Source: Epiperipatus broadwayi (lineage: Eukaryota; Onychophora; Udeonychophora; Euonychophora; Peripatidae). From it: DNA of 64,000 nucleotides. Shown one piece after another: positions 1 through 13,040 of the stretch (its first letter is position 1; each line of letters starts with the position of its first letter). Under the pieces are notes generated by a model that saw only the letters and a list, made by a program, of their open reading frames with translations, was not told the origin of the DNA and ran no database searches. The stretch lies in contig JAQFVV010006310.1 of the NCBI GenBank assembly GCA_028023455.1, forward strand, positions 1,548,001-1,612,000, read 5' to 3'. Both the position numbers and the translations under genes were made by a program.

Positions 1-355
1 TTTGATTTCACTTGATTTGTTTATCACACATCCCTGTTACTTTTATACATAATTTGTTTAACATAATATCAATTTGACATTGATCACCATTGCAGCTAAT
101 TTATATATTGTGAATTATAAAGGATCAGAAAACATTGCCATATTATTGTAAATTATTAATTCTAACTTATTTTGATCTGATTTTATAATAAATATATTTA
201 ATTATAATAAATCTGACTTGTGTATTTTTTCTTAGTTAAGATAATAAAACTTTTTATTATATAAATTATAAGAAATTGATTTGCCCTATACGTGTTAGAA
301 TTCTGAGATATTTAGTGTAAATGATGAGGAGGAGGGTGATATATTCATTGTGAAG
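1..355. other. AT-rich DNA, no gene seen
   Basis: The stretch is almost entirely A and T with short stop-to-stop intervals in all frames. I see no splice-flanked ORF, RNA gene or recognisable repeat family here. Confidence 0.6.
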
Positions 356-450
356 TATCTAGTCTTGCCAAGCACCCAAAAATAATTTTAATAGTAGTAT
401 CAATATCTAGTCTAGCCAGGTGCCCAAATAATAATTTTCATGATAGTATC
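356..450. repeat. Two-unit tandem duplication of about 48 bp
   Basis: The units at 356-403 and 404-450 both start TATCTAGTCT, continue through a GCCCAAA-like core and an AATAATTTT block, and end GTATC. They differ at several positions, so the duplication is not recent. No coding content is evident. Confidence 0.7.
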
Positions 451-1430
451 GAAACATAAACACACTGCATACATACATACTCCCAGGAGATATGTATTGA
501 TATTAAATATAGATATAATATAGTGATGACCTATGACATTTTTGAGCAGGGGTGCTTTCTTACAGTATTGCTGCCAAAAAATAAAATCACAACCACACAA
601 ACATTTTATTTTTTCATAGTAATCCATATTAAAAGATCTAATGTACTTTTATTTTTATTAACTGCTGTTTGACATAATATCTGGAGTAGATCAACTTTTT
701 TTTTAATTTCAATTTTTTCATATAATGTTAATTGAGAAATTTTACCACTAACACTTATTATGATAAATATTTAAAATATTACTATTACTTCATTGTGTTT
801 TTCTGTAATAAATATTTATATGTTCATTTATAAATGTTAATTACAAGAAAAACATATTTTATTGCTCATTCTAAATGAGAATAAAAATGTAATTACCCTG
901 AAGAGAAAAAGAGACTAGATAAACATATCACTCTCAAATAACTTTATGCTGTCATAGCAAAGAGCTTCAATAGCAATAGTACTGCACATTTAAGAACAAA
1001 CAAATCTTGTTGGAATTTGCTGGAATAGAATTTCACATATCAGTTAAAATAATTCTTTTTAATAACAGTTAATTAGTTGTATTTGCAAAATAATTATGCA
1101 AAATATTAAATAATTATATTGATATTCTTGAGCACAAATTTAATAATTTTCACATTTTTTATGGGGATGCTGCTGTAACCACCAATGATATAAAAAATAT
1201 TTAATTATGACTGCCCTTATGCATATTTTATATGCTTTTATGTATTTTTATTTAGGCAAGGAGGCTAAGCTCAAATTCAGGCATTGTGAGTGTATTAAAT
1301 GTTTAATTAGATTAAAGATGGTTTGTAGCCAATAAAATGTCTGCTGGTTGTATCAATGTCTGCTTCCAGATTCCATACTTCATCATAGATGAGCCAATAT
1401 TCTATGATATTCATTTTGTACCATTATAAT
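451..1430. other. AT-rich DNA, no gene seen
   Basis: Only short ORFs are present, without homology that I recognise. There is no clear repeat structure beyond short A or T runs. Confidence 0.55.
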
Positions 1431-3160
1431 ATAACTAAAACAAATCTGATAGCTCAAATTAGTTATATTACAAAGCTGCAAGAAAAAAACATTGTTTAAT
1501 AAAAAAAAACTTGTATAAATTGAGATAATATATGAACTGCTTAAAAAATTAAATGAAAAGTTAGTTTACGCATTTAATCATATTAAATATTTTATAAAGT
1601 TATTTTATAATATGTGAGAAACAAATTAAATTGCACTGTAAAGGATGAAGGGAAAATTGTTTTAATATGCAAAATAATTTTAATTATATAGTATATAAAA
1701 ATCTAAAGCATTAAAAACCCTGTTTGATCTGCCTTCTAAATGGAAGTTTAAATTTAAAAAAAAAAACTTGTCAATTCTTAAAGTAAATTTGATGGTGAAT
1801 CTAAAAATGTTATTTGAAATAATGAGTTAATAAAAATAAAGTTATCAATCAAATTTTAAAAGTCAGCAATGATTTTTTGCTTGCTTCCTATTGCCAAATA
1901 ATATAAATAAAGAGAAATAAAAAATGTATGTATCAAATCATATATGTAAATTTGTTCCATAACGTGAAGTGAATAAAGAAAATGTTTTCCAAAAAGCATG
2001 TAAAGAATTAGGTCAAATCTTGTAAGTAGCTGTGATAAATATTTTGTTTGCAAAACATGTTGAACAACACCAAATAGGTTTGAAACAAACTCAGATTAGT
2101 TCTAGTTGAGTCTAATTAGACAGTCATTTATCTGAAGACTTGATCCAAAAAACTTGCAGTGATTCTATGCTGAGGAAAGAAACCATTGATTAAAACTATT
2201 TGCCACTTACTTGGATAACCATATCTTGCTGTTTTACAATATTTTTTTAATGCACCATTTAACAGGAGACTAGTATATATGGCTAGACAACCCAAAAACT
2301 GCCAGCAAAAACATCTGGGAATGCAATTGGATCCAGAAACAAACATTGGAGTTTACCACAACTGACCAGTGGCTGCTTTATCAATGCCATGAAGAAAAAA
2401 GGGACAATTCTTTAAGAATAATCTAGTACCTAATAATATATCTAATGTCACCAATGCTGCTGTATTTCCTTTTAACATCAGTGCATCAGAAGGATAACTA
2501 CTAGCTTTGTAAGAACTAATGAAGACAACTGTAAATGTATTAAAAGAATATGTGTAGAAAACCATGGTTTGGAACTGTTTAAATATTTTATGTGGCATGA
2601 TCTTATCATAATATATTATAAGGCTTTAAATTTAAAATATTTGTTATTATTTTATTATCTTTAATATTTTGTAAATCTATGGATAGTTACAAGTATATAA
2701 ACAACAGTTTTATATATTCATTGTTAATAAATTATTTTTTTATTAATCCATTTAAATTGTTTTCTTATTGAACTCAATACTAACATTAAGCTCTTAACAT
2801 CCACTGTGCTAGTAATTTCCACAATTCTGAGAAATCAAACAATCCACAGGGAATATGCAGGGATGGCAATAATATTTTGTAAATGATGATGATTGAGCAT
2901 TAATAAGTTTTCCAAAAGTAAACTTCCTATTCAGAAGATTGGCAACTTAAAGTGTCACTTTTTATTGAAACTAGAAAATCAAATTTAAAAATATTTTTGG
3001 GAGGACTTCTACTTAAGTTATAAATCATTTTTCATCACATTGGTTATTATTATAATATATATATATATATGAATTGAATCATTTTTATTTGAATTTTATT
3101 AACTATTCAAACTTTTACCTAATATAAATATTTATTTGGAATCCAAATTTATTGTTATAT
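1431..3160. repeat. Copy 1 of a 1.7-kb direct duplication (unknown repeat family)
   Basis: This block aligns in the same order and orientation with 5257-7030. Shared anchors include ATAACTAAA-CAAATCTGATA at the left end, a GTTAGTTTA-GCATTTAATCATATTAAA block, TTTGATCTGCCTTCTAAATG, CAATGCCATGAAGAAA, and ACCTAATATAAATATTTATT near the right end. The copies differ by many substitutions and indels, so the event is old. The minus strand holds two consecutive open stretches here (2353-2598 and 2128-2346) that I cannot assign to a family; the matching part of copy 2 is broken. It may be two insertions of one long repeat or a segmental duplication. Confidence 0.75.
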
Positions 3161-3634
3161 ACTTATATATCTTTGGTTCAAACCTGAAATATCACATATT
3201 TGGCACAATCAATGTTTGGTTTTGGCTTAAACATCTTTCTTATGCCTAAATTTCACTTATGTACAACCACATAATGTATTTGACATTAGATTATGAATAA
3301 ATTTAGCATATTGGGATGTATAATAGTTAACATGCAATAAGTGTTTGGAATATGAAATAAGATCAAGTTTATAAAAAAAATTGTATGTACTAACATTTTA
3401 TGAAAGCAGTGTAGGCAGGGTAATATTTAGTGAATGACAGTATATATATATAAAAATATATAAATAAATATTAAGGCAGAGGTATATCATATTATTCTGA
3501 AGAAGATTGCATATGAAGGGTTGAGGCTGGTGTGTTTATTTAATGATGGTGTATATATAAAAAAATATTTCACATTTGATAATCAACAAGAGAATAATAG
3601 AACATTTAATTTTATATAGGAAGCACAATTAAAT
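3161..3634. other. AT-rich spacer, no gene seen
   Basis: Contains short TA runs (around 3441-3475) and nothing else that I can identify. Confidence 0.5.
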
Positions 3635-4521
3635 ATGGATCCATTGGCAACACAAGAACCAGTACAGTCCATGGAATCAGAGATGATTCAGCTAGAATCC
3701 ATCAAATAGAGAAAAATTATTCAGAAGAGAAACAATTCACAGTTACTATTGAAACACTATGCATTTATGAAAGAAATGCAACAGAGAAGTGAATTGCAGC
3801 AAAATAAAAAAGTTAAAGAATTTAATGAATGGTGTAGAAAATTTGAAGAAAATAAAGAATATAAAAAATGGAATAAATGAGAGTTTGAATTTAATTAAGG
3901 AACCTAAAATAGTTGATTAAAAAAAAGTAAAGATTAGAAGAAAAAAAACTTTTATAAATGAAAATGAAAGGAAAGCTTTGTTTGATTTGTTGCAACATAA
4001 GATAAAAGATAATTATAGTAGTAATGAAGTTTAAGAATTTTGCAGAAGAATGCCAGAGTTCATTGTTTAAGGAATCTTTTGAGATTTTCCCCATTAAGAA
4101 AAAAGATGAATTTAGCTGCCTAAATATTAAAAGCAAGAATAATAAAGACTGTGAAGAAAATTAAAAATAGAAGTGCTCAATATTGTAAAGCCTACAAAAT
4201 AAAAAGGTTAAATAATATAAAAAGGATACAACACTCTAATAATATTCTGAAATTGAATAATTGGACTATTCCTGACAGATTGTCAAGTTCCACTGTCAGT
4301 GTGAAGAATTTTAAAAAAAGAGGAAACAGGAAAAAGAAAAAATCAAAGATCCACTTCAGAGTGAAGAAAATATATATTTTTGCATCATCCCAAATGATAT
4401 CGTCATTACTAAAGAAATACCTGGAGAGGCAAAATTTGATTTTAGAAGAATAAGAGATGACTTATTCTCTATCCTGTATCTGTTTAAAATAAATGATTTA
4501 AAGAAAAATGAAATTTTATAA
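3635..4521 (+). pseudogene. Decayed lysine-rich coding relic of unknown origin
   Basis: Protein-like sequence runs along the plus strand with several stops and frame changes. It opens at an ATG at 3635 with an acidic, Gln/Glu-rich segment (MDPLATQEPVQSMESEM), followed by a Lys/Glu-rich helical segment. It closes near 4330-4521 with a cleaner segment containing FDFRRIRDDLFSIL before a TAA. Charged helices followed by a more ordered domain would fit the first ORF of a LINE or a processed pseudogene, but I recognise no family. It lies between the two copies of the 1.7-kb duplication and is not part of it. An acceptor-like TATATAG just upstream of 3635 could be chance. Confidence 0.35.
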
Positions 4522-5256
4522 TGTGTAAAATATATGACAATACCAAAAGTGATATTAAAATTAACCAGCTTGATAAAAATCAAAAATGATTTTTAAGGAT
4601 AACATTGGAAAAAAGTATTTAATATTTGAGTGATAAATAGATGGTGTCAACAGCTATAAAACATGACCAGAATGGATAGATTTATTTCTGCAGAGAATTA
4701 AAGAACTTTCTACCAAAGTTCAGATATATTTTACTTCGGAATTTTATCATGTACATGAGACATTATGTTCTCATGTGACATTTTGAAGTGTATCTTGGGT
4801 GCTACCACAATATTTTTTTTCAAGGGTTTACCCATCTGTAAAGTTCAGAGGAAGTACATTGCCATTTGAGTGTTTGTTGAATTTATCAATTTCTAAGACT
4901 AAATAAATGGAACAAGGCTTATATTTGATTTTTGAGATGTGAGTAGCTTAACAGAAGTCAAACTGAGATAAGTATTCTAGTGTTCATGCTTCATTATATA
5001 ATCTTAATGTCTTATGGTTGAATTTTTATAAATCTTAGAGCTGAAATCCTATTAATTCTTTATACAGTTTAACATCAGTCAAATCTCTGAGCAGTGAAAT
5101 CATGAACATATGTATTCTGTAAAATACTACTTATGAAAAGGACTGAAATAAAAAATTAATTAGAGAAATAAAAGTTAACATTTTTTGCAGTAAATGTAGA
5201 AATGAGAAAAGAAGAGTTATACTGTCCCATCGTCTCAATTTAAAGAGAAAGGATTT
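4522..5256. other. AT-rich spacer, no gene seen
   Basis: Short ORFs only; no repeat alignment within the window was noticed. Confidence 0.5.
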
Positions 5257-7030
5257 ATAACTAAACAAATCTGATAACAGCTTGAAATAGTTATATGAAA
5301 CAAAATTTAATAAAAAAACTTATATAAATTGAGAAATAAATATATAAACTGCCTAAAAAATTAAAAGAAAAGTTAGTTTATGCATTTAATCATATTAAAT
5401 ATTTTATAAAGATACTTTGTAATATATGAAAAAGAATAAAATAATAAATTGTACAATAAAGAAAGGAAAATTGTTTTGATACATAAAAATTTTTTAATTA
5501 GGTAGTTTAAAAAAATATAAAGCATTTTGAATCCTGTTTGATCTGCCTTCTAAATGAAAGTTTGAATTAAAAAAAAACCTTGTCAATTCCTAAAGTAAAT
5601 TTGATGGTAAATATTTAAAATAAGTTAATAAAAAAAGTTATGAATCAAATTTTAAAAATCTGCAACAATTTTTTATCGCTAAGTAAGGTAAATAGAGGAA
5701 ACAAAACTTTTTTTCTTTCATTCGTTTATGTGTCAAATCATGATAAAATATCTGTAAATGTCTTTCCACAATATGTTGTGAAGGAAATAAAAAAAAAATT
5801 TCCAAAAAAACGTGTAAAGAAACAGGTGTCAAACTTGTAACTAGCTGGTGATGAATATGTTGTTTAGAAAATGTGTTGAACAACATCAAATAAGAATAAG
5901 TCTAAAACAGCAAGTTAGTCAGTCCAGTCAGGCAGTCTAGTTTATTCTAGTTTTATCTAAAGACAACTCAAGCAGTGATTCTATACTGAGAAGAAAAACT
6001 GCTGGTTAAAATTGTTTTCCACTATAACTTGGATAGCTATATCTTATGTTTTACAGTATTTTTCAATATTCCACTTATAACAGAAAATATGATGTCTTTA
6101 TCTAACAAGACCATCTAATATCTGTGACTAGATAACTCAAAAACCACACCAGTCAGAACACCTGAGAATACAATTGAATCCAGAAACAAACACTGAAGTT
6201 TGTCAAAACCAGCCATTGTTTGCTTTAATAATGCCATGAAGAAACAAGGGACAATACTATACTCTGTCTAATGACATCAATGCTCCTGTATTTCCTATCT
6301 AACATCACCAGTGCATCAGGAAGATTACTATGTTTGGAGGAACTAATGAAGACATTTGTAAATGTATTAAAAGATTGAGATCTGTAGAAAACCATGTTTT
6401 GGAATTGTTTAAATATTTCATGTGGTAAGATCTTATCATTATATATTATAAAGCCTTAAATTTAAAATATTTATTATCTTTAATATTTTGTAAATCTTTG
6501 GTACTGTGGATATTTCTGCTAGTTTTGCAGAAATGACATCTCTAGCAGTGGCAGTACACTATCTCCACCAGTACCAAATCTTTTAATGTAAATATATAAG
6601 CAACATATATTCATTGTTAATAAATTATTTTTTAATCCATTTAATTTGCTTTTCAAACTCAATACAAACATTAAGCTTTTAACATCCACTATGCTAATAA
6701 TATTCACAACCCTGAGAAATTATTTAATAGACTGGAGAACATGCAGGATGATAGTAATAATTTAAAATGATAATCAGGCATTAATAAATTTTCCAAAAGT
6801 AAACTTTCTATTCAGAAGGTTTTGGCACCTTAAAGTTTTACTTTTTATTATTGAAACTAGAAAAACAAATTAAACATTCTTTTGGGAGGATTTATACTTA
6901 TATTAAATCATTATCACATTGGTTAATATTATATATATTTGAATCATTTTTATTTAAATTTTATTAAATCATTCAAAATTCACCTAATATAAATATTTAT
7001 TTGGAATAAAAATTTACCATAACATATTTG
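5257..7030. repeat. Copy 2 of the 1.7-kb direct duplication
   Basis: Homologous to 1431-3160 throughout, offset by about 3.8 kb, in the same orientation. Copy 2 has its own small insertions, for example extra sequence around 6080-6130 and near 6500-6590. Its minus-strand reading frames are more interrupted than those of copy 1. Nothing in it tells whether the unit is a mobile element; no terminal repeats were seen at the junctions. Confidence 0.75.
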
Positions 7031-8150
7031 TATTACCGTTACAATATATTAAGTTTTATGATAGTTATACATTAAGTATCATAGACATATATTTTATCAT
7101 GCATGTGTATATTCAATTTCAAATATTATATTAATTCCATTATATATATAATTGTTTCCATTAAACTAATGTTAAACTATTTTTATTATCGAGTCATTGT
7201 ATCCTGTTTGTATTCCTTATTTTACTTACTAAATATTTATATTTATTTTTTCCAATCTCCTCATTTGAAGTCATGATATGGACAAAATGTTAAGTAAGTT
7301 ATCTGGAATTCAAATCAGAGAAAGAAATTGAAGAAAGTGTGATTCTGAGTATAAAAAATGTGAAACTTATAGTTTTATGTTAAATTTTAATGTTATCAGA
7401 CATTTGACTTAATATTATGAACATAAAAATTAATTGAAAATTCTATTAGTTAGATATTATTAAGGTTTCTTCTAAAGATAAATCTGGTAGTAATTTTGAA
7501 TCATATAAGTTATTTACCACTTAGAGAGGAAATGTCTAGAAGTTATTTAGTGGCCACCAAAGTCAGGAAAGCTCATATGTAAATAAAAAGGTAAAATTGT
7601 AAAAAAATGATTATTTTTTGATATTCTATTGTTTCTGTATATTCTGTTAAATAACATTTTTATAGAATTCATTTTATTTTAATTTACGAATATTATTTTA
7701 TGGAATTACTTGTAGAAATCTCTTATTCACACAATGACCCTGTTTATATATATATAAGTATTTTATTTCAAAACGTTTCATCATTTTATAACATAATGGA
7801 AGGGGGAAATAGAGAAATATATACAGTAATAAAAAACAAGTTTTGATAAAAAGAACAATTTAGTGTTTTTTGAAAAAAAAAAAGAAAGTGTTTAGAGATC
7901 ATTATCAGTGACTTCTACAGATTTTAAAAATATAGGTAAAAAGAATAAAACTTGTCAGAAATAATAAAAGGATTTATAGAAAAAAAATGATTGGGTTAAT
8001 TTATAAAAGATGTTGTTTGCAAATGAGTGTTAAATAAAATAATGAGTTTTTTCTTCACTGTGTGATAGGGGAGAAATTTATAAATTGAAAAATGAGATAA
8101 TAGATTTTACAGTTAAAGTTAAAATGCAATATTTAATAAAATAATATTTA
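7031..8150. other. AT-rich DNA, no gene seen
   Basis: No ORF of interest, no recognised repeat; short TA tracts near 7140 and 7745. Confidence 0.5.
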
Positions 8151-8405
8151 AAAAAAGATTTTTTTTCAAATGCTTTTATGGAAATAGCTCACTAAAAAGA
8201 AGAAAAACAGAGTAATTCTTATGATAAAAGCATTTGAGGTTTTTGCTTTTTAAGAATTATTTGAGCATTAAATGCTTTTACAGGTTACTTTACTTTTCTA
8301 CTTTTTAGTGGGCTATTTACATAAAAGCATTATTTGAAAAAAATCTTTTTTAATCTTATTTTTTTAGTGGATTATTTACATAAAAACATTATTTAAAAAA
8401 ATATA
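8151..8405. repeat. Foldback (MITE-like) element with an extra arm copy
   Basis: Left arm 8151-8203 and right arm 8298-8351 are inverted copies. Both contain an AAAAAAGATTTTTTTCAAAT-type end, then GCTTTTATG, an ATAG-C-CACT block and TAAAAAG. The internal region repeats the AAATGCTTTTA motif in both orientations. A further, more diverged copy of the right arm follows directly at about 8360-8405. It has no coding capacity. This is probably a small non-autonomous DNA transposon whose end was duplicated; no clear target duplication was found. Confidence 0.65.
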
Positions 8406-9074
8406 TATTTTATTAATATTATTTTATTTTTTAGTTATAAATAAAACATATAATTTCAATTTAAATAAAATAATTTTCCTTAAGACTTTTTTTTGTTTCT
8501 TATTCTTTCCACAAGAGAGCGTCTGTTGTCAACAAAAATGTGTTGAACAAAAAACATTTCTCTTACTTGTTTTACTTTTTTTTCTTTTTTTACAAAATAT
8601 TTATATAACATTATTTTAGAATAATAATTCAGTCTTAATAGAAAATATTTACTTTTAATAAATTAATATTAATCAAATTTTACTCGATAATTGTGATATT
8701 ATTGTTGGCTCAGTTGTTAAGGAATATTAATCAAATGTGAGCTTGATTCTAAATGAGACCAAATGCTTTTTGTTAAAGATTCAAAACACTGACAATCCCA
8801 ACAGAAACACAGATAAGACAAGATAATATAAAAGCATTTAAAAAGAAGACATATATTTATTTGATGAATATGTATTTTCTTTTCAAAATGTTTATTATTT
8901 ATTTATTAATATTATTAAAAGGGGGAGGCAAGAATGGAGAAATATACATGTAATATCATAGAGTTTATAAAGAAGTTTAATAAAATTTATTAATTATTGA
9001 GAAACATCAAAAAAGAAGTGAATTTATTAATGATTCAATAATAAAAATGAGTGAGGAATAAAAGAGTTTCGGTA
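8406..9074. other. AT-rich DNA, no gene seen
   Basis: No supported feature in this stretch. Confidence 0.5.
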
Positions 9075-9944
9075 CCGATATATATAGTAAGCAGTTGATG
9101 CTATTTTGAATTTTATAACTCATCCAAAATTCCCGCTAATACATTCAAGAGATAAATGACATTGATTATCAGCACGTGGTTTCAAAAAGTGGTAGTTACA
9201 AAATCGCACATTTCATCAATTAAAAAATCAAAATGTAAAGTTTGCAAATGTCATCGAATATTTAAAAATCAAAATCCTATTTTTGATCAACATTTAATAA
9301 AAAATAAAAATCACATCATGTGAGTAAATACTTTGCATTAACATATGTTATTGCTACATAAATCTTTCAAAAATTAAAATGCAATTTATGTTTGTTTTAA
9401 GCCTATGAAAGAAATCAAAAGGCAATTTATGTTTTCTACTTTAAAAAAAAAACCTTCAAGTGATCAACAGTAACCAACAAAGAATTTCTGGTAAGAAAAA
9501 ATTAAAATCCTATTAATTGTAAAAATATGCTATATTGTATTTTGTAAGTTATAAACTTTTGGCATATTAATGAAAAGTAGGTTAATTCGTTTTTTTTTTA
9601 AAGAAGAAAATGTAAATTGCCTTTTGATTTCTTTCATAGGTTTATAACAAATGTAAATTGCATTTTAATTTTTGAAAGATTTGTGTAAGGATAACATATT
9701 AATGCAAAGTATTTACTCGCATTATTTGATTTATTATTAAATGTTAAATATTGATCAAAATTAGGATTTTTAAATATTCGATGACAATTGCAAATTTTAC
9801 ATTTTGATTTCTTAATTAATGATGAAATTTGCGATTTTGTAACTGCCATTTTTTGAAACTACATGTTGATAATCGATGTCATTTATCGCTTCGATGTATC
9901 AGCGGGTTATAAAATTCAAAATGGCGTCGAGCGCATATATATCG
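9075..9944. repeat. Large inverted repeat (arms about 360 bp, loop about 136 bp)
   Basis: The left arm (9075-9453) and right arm (9590-9944) are inverted copies over nearly their whole length. The outer ends share CCGATATATAT and ATTTTGAATTTTATAAC. The inner ends share CAAAAGGCAATTTA and a run of A. The right arm, read on the minus strand, is open for 71 codons (9634-9849). It contains KCKICNCHRIFKN followed by FDQ-L; in the left arm, read on the plus strand, the matching piece reads CKVCKCHRIF and then FDQHLIKNKNH. The C-x2-C and H-x5-H spacing is reminiscent of a BED-type zinc finger from hAT-like transposases. That is a weak, motif-level suggestion. The right end abuts the 5' end of RTE copy A. 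Confidence 0.75.
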
Positions 9945-12475
9945 GACAGAGTGGCAAGATTAGTTATACAACTTAATAGCATATATCTAATGCAGATAAT
10001 TCAGGTTTATGCCCTAACAAGTTCTCATAGTGATGAAATAGTAGAAGATTTTTATATGGATGTACAAAAGGCTTTTGATCAGAGTAAACAACATTTTAAA
10101 ATTGTTATGGGAGACTTTAATGCTAGAATTGGTAAACAAATGAAAGATGAAAGTGCTGTAGGTAATTTTGGTTATGGTAATAGAAATGAGAGAGTACATA
10201 GACTTGTGGAGTTTTCAGAAAAAGAAAAACTTTATATTATGAATTCTTTTTTTGAGAAAAATGTTAAAAGGAAATAGACATGGAAGCAGCAGAATTGGAT
10301 TATATTTTGACTAACAAAAAATACATATTTCAAGATTGTAATGTTCTTAATAAATTTAACACAGGAAGTGATCATCGTTTAGTAAGGTGTAAGATACGTG
10401 TTAATGCAAAACTAGAGAGACAAAAATTATTAAGAAAAACAATATTTACAGTTGATATTCCTAATCTTCAGAAACATTCTAATGAATTTAAATTAGAACT
10501 TAAAAATCAGTTTCAAGTATTAGTTGATTTTGAACATGATTCAGATTTGAATGAAATTAATATGAAAATAACTGATACACTTTTAAAAACTGCAACAAAG
10601 ATAGCTGGTAGAAAAAAGCAGCAATTGGCTAATAAAATTTGTACTGAGATGAGAGAATTTATGAAGAAAAGAAGGAATAGGAAGATATACAAAAATGATG
10701 CATTAAAAAGGATTGAATATCTCAAATTTTGTAAAATGGTGTGGAAAAGAGTTGAAAATGATATAAGAAAGTATAACTGTGAACTAGCAAGGAAAGCTGT
10801 AGAAGAAAATAAAAGTCTCAAGAATGTAAAACAACATTTTGGTATTGGTAGGAAATTTATATCTGTAATAAGAAAAAAAAGATGGAATTATTACTAAAAA
10901 GAGAGATGACATCATGAAATGGTAGAATATTTTTATCAAGAATTATATAGTAATAAAGAATAAGTATCTCCTATATCTATTACATCTTCTGAATTTCCCA
11001 GAATTTTAAATGAAGAAGTGAGACATGCAATTAAATGTATGAAGAAAGGAAAGGCTCCAGGTAATGGTGGAATTATAATTGATATATTAAAAGAAGCAGG
11101 TGAAGAAATATAATTTTTTTTAGCAAAGTTATATACCAAATGTCTAAATGATAAAAATGTACCAGATGATTGGAAGAATGCAGTAATATTTTAAAAAGGT
11201 GATAAAGAAGAGATTAGAAATTACAGACCTATCAGCCTTTTATCAGTTTTATATAAAATTTTTACCAAGATAATTACAACTCGTCTACAGAGAACTTTGA
11301 ATTTCCAGCAACCAAGAGAACAAGCTGGATTTAAAAGTGGTTTTAGTACAATAGATCATATCCAGGTATTGAGAGAAGTCATAGAAAGGACAAATGAATA
11401 TGAGTTGTCATTATGTTTTGGATTTGTAGATTATGAAAAGGTATTTGATTCTATAAACATTTCTTCAGTGATTAAAGCATTGGATCATCAAGGTATAGAT
11501 CCAGGATATTGTCATATTTTAAAGAATATTTATAAAAATGCAACAGCAACAATTAGATTACATAATGATACTGGGAAAGTCAACATTGAGAAGGGTGTAA
11601 GACAAGGTGACTCCATATCTCCAAAACTTTTTACAGCAGTGCTGCAAGAAGTATTTTGTGGATTAAAATGGGAAACTAAAGGAGTGAAAGTAAATGGAGA
11701 TTATTTAAGTCATTTAGATTTTGCAGATGATGTAGTTGTTTTTGAAAATAATGCTTCAGAGCTGTAGGAGTTATCAAATGAAAGTAGGATTAAAGATAAA
11801 TGTTAAAAAAAACTAAAGTAATGTTTAATCGATTTGCTCAAAATGTGAAAATAAAGATTGATTATGATGAATTAGAAAAAGTTAACAGTTACAAATACCT
11901 TGGTCAGATTATTAATACAGATGGAAACATAATGGAGGAAATTAATCATAGAATTAAACTTGGTTGGAGTGCTTTTGGTAGAAATAACTTGATACTAAAA
12001 GGAAATATGCCTATATGTTTGAAAAGGAAGGTTTTTAACAAATGTGTTTTACCAGTTCTTACTTATGGATCTGAGACTTGGACACTTAATAGAAGAGCAA
12101 TACAGAGACTTCAGACCACTCAAAGAAGTATGGAGAGATGCATGTTGGGAGTAACAAGAAGAGATCGAAAATGCAATGTATGGGTAAGAGAACAAACAGG
12201 TGTTACTGACCTCATTGAAAAAATTAAAAAATTGAAGTGGAGTTGGGCTGGACATATTGCTAGAAGAGATGATAGTAGATGGACAATTGAAATCTTAAAC
12301 TGGATTCCAAGAGATTGTAAAGGACCCAGAAAGAGACCACATGTGAGATGGATGGATGAAATAAAGTGTGCAGGGGTGATGTGGAGAAGAGAAGCTAAAG
12401 ATTGGAGAAGATTCATTGACCTTGGAGAGACCTTCAACCTGCAGTGGATTGATAATGGTTGATGATGATGATATG
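9945..12475 (+). mobile_element. RTE-type LINE copy A, 5'-truncated and inactivated
   Basis: The element starts inside the endonuclease domain (sequence SDRVARLVIQLN follows the junction) and runs to the family 3' end with a TGATGATGATGA tail at about 12460-12473. GDFNARIG, the FVDYEKVFDS and FADD reverse transcriptase motifs and the C-terminal WAGHIARRDD region are all still readable, but in several frames. Damage includes a TAG at 10275, a 16-base deletion near 10290, an A-run insertion near 10870, a deletion near 11190, a stop at 11764, and the shared 8-base gap near 11780. Large parts, especially 11290-12300, remain close to copy C, so it inserted fairly recently. It cannot encode a full protein. 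Confidence 0.9.
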
Positions 12476-13040
12476 TAAACAAAGGAAATAAATCACCCTC
12501 CTACAGCCTATGATTTAAAAGCACTCTAAATGTTGACCATTGGATCAAGAATAGAATGAAGTCACCTATTCTTAGTAGCTCTGATGTTTATAAGCATATT
12601 TTTATCAATATTGTTGGTAATTCAGAGTGAAATTAAACTATCAACCAGATAGACTGTGGCATTTTAGAGTTATTAAACTCTTAATTAATTATTTCTAATA
12701 AGTCATATAAATTATACAATAATATACAGCCACAGTTAAAATAACTTAAGTATAAAACAATTTATTTTTTAAAATAATGAAACAAACATCTTTTTTCATC
12801 ATTCTTTGCACAATTTAAACAATTATAATACAGTTTTAAACATTAACAAGTACAAATTTATATTTATCATTCTTATAATACCAACCACCTTTATATTTTG
12901 AATAATATAAAGAATTTAGTAGTCTCCAATTAATTCATTCTATTTACATATTACTAAGAAAGTGTTCATATATATTTGGCATAACATTAGATATATCTAT
13001 TTTACATTTCGCTAATCTGTATCCATTATATATATGCCAC
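12476..13040. other. AT-rich spacer between RTE copies A and B
   Basis: No gene or repeat recognised. Copies A (+) and B (-) converge here with their 3' tails facing each other about 570 bases apart. Confidence 0.55.
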
